A stretch of DNA of 64,000 nt from Dissophora ornata (taxonomy: Eukaryota > Mortierellomycota > Mortierellomycetes > Mortierellales > Mortierellaceae), in the NCBI GenBank assembly GCA_025201705.1, contig MU616589.1, positions 13,706 through 77,705 on the forward strand. Reading direction: 5' to 3'. The position numbers and the translations under genes were made by a program. The notes beneath the pieces are model-generated. The model ran no database searches. It saw nothing but the letters and a program-made list of their open reading frames with translations, and was not told where the DNA came from. This document shows positions 58,853-64,000 of this stretch, piece by piece; the first letter of the stretch is position 1, and each line of letters opens with the position of its first letter.

Positions 58853-60045
58853 CGTGGAGGTGAGAAGAGATGCTTTATATTTGGCAGACGGAAGTATGTA
58901 TGAGGGTTCAGTAGTGAGCAAGGAAGAACGGATCCTGACTGAAAGGCGATGTAATGGGAAAAGAGCAATGTCTTATTCCTGTCAAATCGATATAGCGCCC
59001 CAGATGCACAAGAAACAAGAAATATTCTTATTCCTTTTAGTACCGACGATGACTTGCAGCACCCACTGGTCCAAGAAATATCCTGCTCCTGGATGCTGTT
59101 CTTTCAACATGTGCAATTGAGACTTGATTGCCTAATGTACGAACACAGGATGTCAGAGGGTATTAATTGACAGATAATGCTCTCTCGTCAATGTTAAGAT
59201 TTCAATACGGCTTGATGACATACAAGAGGGATGGGGCACTACCATAGCCCCCCGCTCCTTTGTCCATTGCAAACGCCTTGCACGTACAGACGTACAGACG
59301 TAAGGCACAGGACAGAGCGTCTGCTTCAGCTAACTGTTGCTCAACGGTGTATTACAGCCACCGCAGCTTGCCTGGTTTATTTTTGGCGCATCTCCTCAAC
59401 GCGCTCCTCTCGTCCCTTACCTCTCCCACTCCACTCCTATCTCCTCTCCACGCCCCCCGTCGCATCGTTTTGCTTTCAGTGAGTCTTGCCTGACACATGA
59501 GGCTCCAGGGCTCCAGTAACGGAATCTAATGTTCATCTCTCTCTCTCTCACCCACTCACTCACTATTACCTTTTTTTTTTTGGCCAAGATCAACTAAAAA
59601 ACGCGCTCCCACTATATTTCTCCCAATGTACCCTCTGTTGTCAGATGCGTATTTGGAAGGGGCAGCCATAGCTTGGGATCTTTTTTGAAGCAGAGAGGGG
59701 AACCCACAAAGCCGTCAAGGAGGCAAATGCTTAGTCGCTAAGTCCAGACAGTGTATATTTCCGCGATATATGGCATATGAAAGCAAGGGTCGAAGTCCCC
59801 AAAATGCGGCGCTCGTAGACAACCAAGATTCAAACTTGCAAGTACAATACATAAACGTTCAAACTTTCAAAGGAATGAATTGATGGAGCTGCAGACTATA
59901 CATGTATGCAACAGCCTGGATATATGTGAGGAGGAGCAATGCCTTTGACTACAGAAAAAACGTGCCTTTGTGCAGCACTACATTCTTCATACAGTTAAAC
60001 TGGGGGTTACTCCTCGGGCTCAAAAACATGTTTCTTCAGGAAGGC
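58853..60045. other. Intergenic region
   Basis: About 1.2 kb between the GPCR start and the 3' end of the 4HB-pseudokinase gene. It is pyrimidine-rich near 59390-59570. No gene is recognised. Confidence 0.5.
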
Positions 60046-61332
60046 TCAAAGCTGGAGATTGGTCTCGACCGATAACAACTCCTCCGCAACTCTGTCCATC
60101 TTAGGTCTAGCGTTGTAGTGTCCCTGGAGGCACTTTGCCATCAGCGCGGTGTATTCTGCACAGATCCTGTTTCCTTCTACGGCCACAAGATCTTCTCCTT
60201 CTGCGGGCTCTTTACCAGTCGAGATCTCGTACATGAGAACCCCAAACGAGTACACATCTGATTCTGGAGAGGTTCCAGAGACAGCTCTCTCAGCAGGCCA
60301 CCATCTCTTGAGGCTTTTTTCCACTTCTGGATTGTATCCGGTAAGATCTCCATCCCCCTTGCACATCTCGAAGCCGGTAAGCATGGGCTCCAACTTGTCG
60401 GACAGCAAGACGTTGGCAGCCCGGATATCCCTGTGCACAACGCATACCTCGCTTGTCTTTTCCGCCGCCGTAATGTCGTGCATGAAGAGGAGTGCATCAG
60501 CTACCATGCGTGCAATGGTGACTTTCTGGATAGTAGTCAGCTCTCCTCTGTACTCGTTTAGAGGACCGTTGGCGGGCATGGCGGTTACAATCGCTCGTTC
60601 TCTGTAGATGCCATATATCGGTACAATGTTATTACAGTCCGACAGACATTGCGCCAACAAGATACCCTTTCTAACGTGCTCAATGCCGACGGGTGAAATA
60701 TCTTTGTGTAGTTCTCGAATGTATGCGGCTTCCCCTTTGTAGGTGCCTTTGTATATTGTGCCATATGGGAATGTTCCGATTTCCTCCCTCTCATTGCCGA
60801 GATAGTCTGGGTTTACGATCGCCCGCTCTTCAAGCTTGGGAGGTGTCCTTTTGGAGAGGAGTGCATTCCCAGCGTCCTTCTGGTTATTGGATACACTGAT
60901 GTCGTATCTCATGGCATCGTCTTGATTGGACTCGTCGTCGTCCTCGTCGTCTTCACCAGCATTGGCATCATCTTGGTCGGCCTTGGCACTGGAGATTGTA
61001 TTTTTGATTCTGGCTATCCAATCATCTAGCTCATCCAAATGCATCTCACAGATCTCGGGAATCCCTCCACTCCTGATTATACGCATAAGAAATCCAGAGC
61101 CCGCGAACTTTTTCATGTCCTTGTCGCATCGCGTTAGAAGTCCCACGAGCGCTTTTAAAGCATGATTTGCTGGAGTACCCAGGTCGCCGTCTTCCAGGAG
61201 TCCATTTATCCATTGGCATTTCCTCGCCAGTCGCTCACATATGCGCTTGTTGAACCTGACACGCTCAGCGCTGGCAGTGATACAGGTAACCAAAGTAGAA
61301 ACGACAGATATTGCAGTCGATATATCGTTCAT
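60046..61332 (-). CDS. MLKL-like protein: four-helix bundle plus pseudokinase
   Basis: One exon, 428 residues. Residues 1-112 are helical and resemble the MLKL N-terminal 4HB domain: AERVRFNKRICERLARKCQW, ALKALVGLLTRCDKDMKKF, MHLDELDDWIARI. An acidic brace-like linker spans 113-165. A kinase fold covers about 170-425. Its glycine loop is GTFPYGTIYKG (186-196). The beta3 Lys is replaced by Arg206 (AAYIREL). The HRD loop is intact (VVHRDIRAANVLL, D302). DFG is replaced by GFE at 320-322 (LTGFEM), and APE reads PAE. Loss of the Mg-binding Asp and ATP Lys predicts a pseudokinase. Animal MLKL has the same layout and also GFE at this place; it permeabilises membranes after phosphorylation by RIPK3. 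A death-executioner role here is inference. The gene is divergent from the kinase at 62563. Confidence 0.8.
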   Translation of the reverse strand: MNDISTAISVVSTLVTCITASAERVRFNKRICERLARKCQWINGLLEDGDLGTPANHALKALVGLLTRCDKDMKKFAGSGFLMRIIRSGGIPEICEMHLDELDDWIARIKNTISSAKADQDDANAGEDDEDDDESNQDDAMRYDISVSNNQKDAGNALLSKRTPPKLEERAIVNPDYLGNEREEIGTFPYGTIYKGTYKGEAAYIRELHKDISPVGIEHVRKGILLAQCLSDCNNIVPIYGIYRERAIVTAMPANGPLNEYRGELTTIQKVTIARMVADALLFMHDITAAEKTSEVCVVHRDIRAANVLLSDKLEPMLTGFEMCKGDGDLTGYNPEVEKSLKRWWPAERAVSGTSPESDVYSFGVLMYEISTGKEPAEGEDLVAVEGNRICAEYTALMAKCLQGHYNARPKMDRVAEELLSVETNLQL

Positions 61333-62562
61333 GACTACTCTTCTCCTCTCAGTGCTAATTGCCGCAGAGCAGTTCGCGTTTGGTAATGTGTGTACGGTGG
61401 GCCAAGGGTTGAACTACGTGGATGTTGGGAAAACAAAAGAAGGTGAGCAAGCGTCGTGAGAATAATAGATCTCTGGCGGCCCATCCCTTGAGTCGATGAT
61501 TTTGCTATTCTCAACAACATACATGATGTGGAGGTTGTGTGAGCTGCGTGGTGAGCGCGAGTGTGAGTGTGTGCGCGGGCCGCTTATGGGTAGGTTGTAT
61601 TTGCGAGAAAGTCTTTGTGGGTGTGTGTTCGGAGAGAAAAGGAAGAGAAGAACGATTCCCAAAAACGAGCTGTCGAAATCGATGGCGATGCGAAATTTTT
61701 ATTGCAAAGGCGATAATCCGAGGCGGGCATGGGCTTTGTGTTCCTGTGCTTTCTCTGTCGCTGTCAATCTCAAGTTCCCCTGAAAGTGTGTGACGCGAGA
61801 CTCTCCATATGATGATGCCGCATCTCAAGCAGCCAGAGAACAGCGCCAAATCTTTCCTCTATAAGCAACGCTAACGATTGATATATTCATTTGAGCTGTC
61901 CGGGGAGCAGTACAAAGGCTCCTGCAATGTTTGACAAGCGCTAGAATCTCCAGCTCCAAGATCAATTATCGTGACTGAGGTTCCTGCCGTGGACGGTAGT
62001 CTTATTGTCGCTGAGACTCATCCAGTCAAGACTGTAGACACCAAACCGTTGTATCAACAGTCTCCTTCGTTGCGCTGTCGAGGTGTATGGCCCTCCGTCA
62101 GGGCGTGTCCCTATTTTTTTTTAGCAGCCGATAAAAATGGAGTCGCTTATTTGGGGAGGGCGTGGGCGTCCAAATGCTTCTGTTTTTGAAAGTTGCATTG
62201 GCCAATGGGCATGAAAGATCTACGCCGTCATATTTTGCACCTCCTCTCTTCTTTTCACCAATCCTCTTCCAAACACCCGCGCATCAAGTAAGTCACTGAA
62301 AATCGGCGAAAAATAGTGCAGCGCACGAACTGGAAATGCCCAAAACACGAACTGTGTGTCAGCATCTCCGCTAACTCGAGCGCTTCTCCAAATCGTGCTT
62401 TTCTCTTCAAGTTTTATAGGTGAGTGTGTTATATTCTGCTGTGCATTTCCTTTTCCATGCTATCCAGGGTTCCCACTCTGAATTTCACACACATACTTTT
62501 GAACAGCTTGTTTAATAAACGACCTCGTATCGCCTCTTAAAACGGTTAATCGGCTTCTTAGC
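61333..62562. promoter_or_regulatory. Bidirectional intergenic region between the pseudokinase and kinase genes
   Basis: This 1.23-kb stretch separates two head-to-head starts. A donor-like AAGTAAGTC at about 62287 and the acceptor-like CTTCTTAG at 62561 just before the kinase ATG suggest a 5'-UTR intron for the kinase. CT-rich sequence lies at 62245-62270. No promoter element can be named with confidence. Confidence 0.4.
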
Positions 62563-64000
62563 ATGTCCGAGGTTCCAACCAACGGCTTTCCCGATTCATG
62601 GGGTGGACTGGGTGCAATTCCATTCCCTACCGATGAGACGATGATTGGAAGAGGAGCGTTTGGCGAGGTATACCGGTGGAACAGGGACGGTACCGAAATG
62701 GCTGTGAAAAGGATCCGAGTAACCGACGGGTACACCCCAGACATTGAAAGGGAGACGAATATTGTGTCCCGGCTGGTGCATAAGCACATCATCCAATGCT
62801 ACGGCGTGGAACGTGATGCGAACTATGTGTACATCGTCACAGACTATGCTGAAGGCGGCGATCTCAGTAGCGCCTCGCCAAGATTGGACTGGGAGGACAG
62901 GAAGAGAATCGTGGTGGAGGTGGCTCTCGGATTGGCCTACCTGCATAGTCAAGGTATCATCCACAGAGACATTAAGGGAGCCAATATTTTGTTGACAAAG
63001 TACAACGAGGCCAAGCTGTGCGACTTTGGGCTTGCCAAGGTCATGGCCTCGGCCACCTGTGCCTCAACATACACACCAAAAGGAACTCGGAAATGGATGG
63101 CGCCGGAGCTGATATCAGCCAGACCCAAATACTCTTCCAAATCCGATGTCTTTGCGCTCGGCGTCGTGATGCGCGAATTAGAACATGGAGACACACCACT
63201 GGATTACACGGCGATCATGACAAGATGCATCGACGAGGATCCTGATAAGAGGCCAACTCTAGAGGACGTTGTGGACGCCTTTCAAGTAGTGCCTCAGGTC
63301 CGCGACACGGCTACTGAGGAAGATCAGGTCAAAGCAGAGCAGGACTCTTCGGCTGAAGATGAGTACAAGCAAGGACTAAGGTTCTACAGTGGAGACGGCG
63401 TCGATGTCAACCGCGCCGAGGCTGCCGAAATATTTAGGAGGGCTGCGAACATGGGACACGCGAGAGCCCAGTATGTCTTGGGCAAGATGTACCAAGATGG
63501 AGATAGTGTCCTGCGCGATTACACCAAGGCTGCAGAGTGCTTCCAGAAAGCCGCCGACCAAGGATATGCACCTGCACGGACGGGCCTTGGCCTCTCGTAT
63601 CTTGATGGTGGAAAGGGTGTGCCACAAGATTACAGCAAAGCTTTAGAACTATTCCAAGCAGCAGCAAGCCAAGGATATATCGACGCATACCCTAACTTGG
63701 GATGGATGTACTCGTATGGACTTGGTGTCCCGAAAAACAACGAAGAGGCCGTAAAGTGGTATCGCCAGGCCGCTGAACAAGGATGTGCAGTATCGCAGGC
63801 CAATATGGGGGAATTATATGCCAAAGGCGTGGGGGTGGAACAGAACGTTGAGGAAGCTGCAAGGTTCAGGTTAATGGCTGCTGCTCAGGGACATACAGAG
63901 TCACAACACGAGCTGGGCAATATGTATGCGCTTGGCCTGGGTGTTTCCCGGGATCGCGCTGCAGCCTTGGATTGGTGGCACAAAGCAGCTGAGGGAGGAA
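62563..64000 (+). CDS. TKL-type protein kinase with C-terminal Sel1 repeats (continues beyond window)
   Basis: Open from MSEVPTNGFP to the window edge, 479 codons and no stop. The kinase domain (about 25-242) has all catalytic elements: GRGAFGEVYRW, beta3 Lys49 (MAVKRI), Glu63, HRD at 134-136 (IIHRDIKGANILL), DFG at 154-156 and WMAPE at 178-182. It therefore looks active. The C-lobe ends CIDEDPDKRPTLEDVV. From about residue 266, six Sel1/TPR-like repeats follow at about 36-residue spacing (ARAQYVLGKMYQDGDSV..., IDAYPNLGWMYSYGLGV...), and more are likely outside. Sel1 repeats are protein-protein scaffolds. Divergent pairing with the MLKL-like pseudokinase suggests a kinase-substrate relation (inference). 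No transmembrane segment or RHIM-like motif is evident. Confidence 0.85.
   Translation, partial: MSEVPTNGFPDSWGGLGAIPFPTDETMIGRGAFGEVYRWNRDGTEMAVKRIRVTDGYTPDIERETNIVSRLVHKHIIQCYGVERDANYVYIVTDYAEGGDLSSASPRLDWEDRKRIVVEVALGLAYLHSQGIIHRDIKGANILLTKYNEAKLCDFGLAKVMASATCASTYTPKGTRKWMAPELISARPKYSSKSDVFALGVVMRELEHGDTPLDYTAIMTRCIDEDPDKRPTLEDVVDAFQVVPQVRDTATEEDQVKAEQDSSAEDEYKQGLRFYSGDGVDVNRAEAAEIFRRAANMGHARAQYVLGKMYQDGDSVLRDYTKAAECFQKAADQGYAPARTGLGLSYLDGGKGVPQDYSKALELFQAAASQGYIDAYPNLGWMYSYGLGVPKNNEEAVKWYRQAAEQGCAVSQANMGELYAKGVGVEQNVEEAARFRLMAAAQGHTESQHELGNMYALGLGVSRDRAAALDWWHKAAEGG

Overview
The window looks like nuclear DNA from an early-diverging filamentous fungus, most probably Mortierellomycota (Mortierella/Linnemannia-like). 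The reasons are intron-rich genes with short GT-AG introns (about 70-140 bp), a class C (GABA-B-like) GPCR, protein kinases fused to Sel1 repeats, MLKL-type four-helix-bundle proteins and XPG/FEN1-like PIN-domain genes. The placement is inferred from gene content only, with no database search. Splice sites were read by eye from GT/AG signals, reading phase and family conservation.

Layout. 1-4.3 kb is gene-poor, with a degenerate duplicated segment. An AT-hook/HMG-box-like protein lies at 4.3-6.3 kb on the minus strand. After about 3.3 kb without a gene come squalene synthase (9.6-11.3 kb, +) and a 17-exon MMS1_N/CPSF_A family gene (11.5-17.4 kb, +). A broken kinase-Sel1 fragment (17.5 kb), a proline-iminopeptidase-like S33 hydrolase (18.7-20.8 kb, -) and a decayed repeat-bearing pseudogene (21.3-22.5 kb, +) follow. 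At 22.7-26.3 kb (-) is a 1,134-residue protein with an MLKL-N-terminal-like helical domain. Next are an amino-acid permease with a very long tail (27.5-31.5 kb, +) and the rRNA methyltransferase Bud23 (31.8-32.9 kb, -).

The stretch 33.4-46.3 kb is accessory in character. It holds a decayed intron-containing DDE transposase with a partial second copy, two XPG-like genes, a secreted Cys-rich protein interrupted by an amber codon, a 1.5-kb element with terminal inverted repeats, a short TYW3-like fragment and several simple or tandem repeats. Listerin (LTN1, 46.8-53.1 kb, +) and the class C GPCR (53.5-58.9 kb, -) converge.

The most interesting locus is the right end. A 428-residue protein with an MLKL-like 4HB domain plus a pseudokinase (Lys-to-Arg in beta3 and GFE in place of DFG, the same GFE as in animal MLKL) is transcribed divergently from an apparently active TKL-type kinase with Sel1 repeats. 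With the 4HB protein at 22.7-26.3 kb this suggests a fungal counterpart of a RIPK/MLKL kinase-executioner module. That is a hypothesis from domain architecture; no function is shown.

Technical caution: several otherwise convincing genes are put out of frame by single-base length differences in short homopolymers. This looks like assembly error or very recent decay, and the affected sites are listed under findings.
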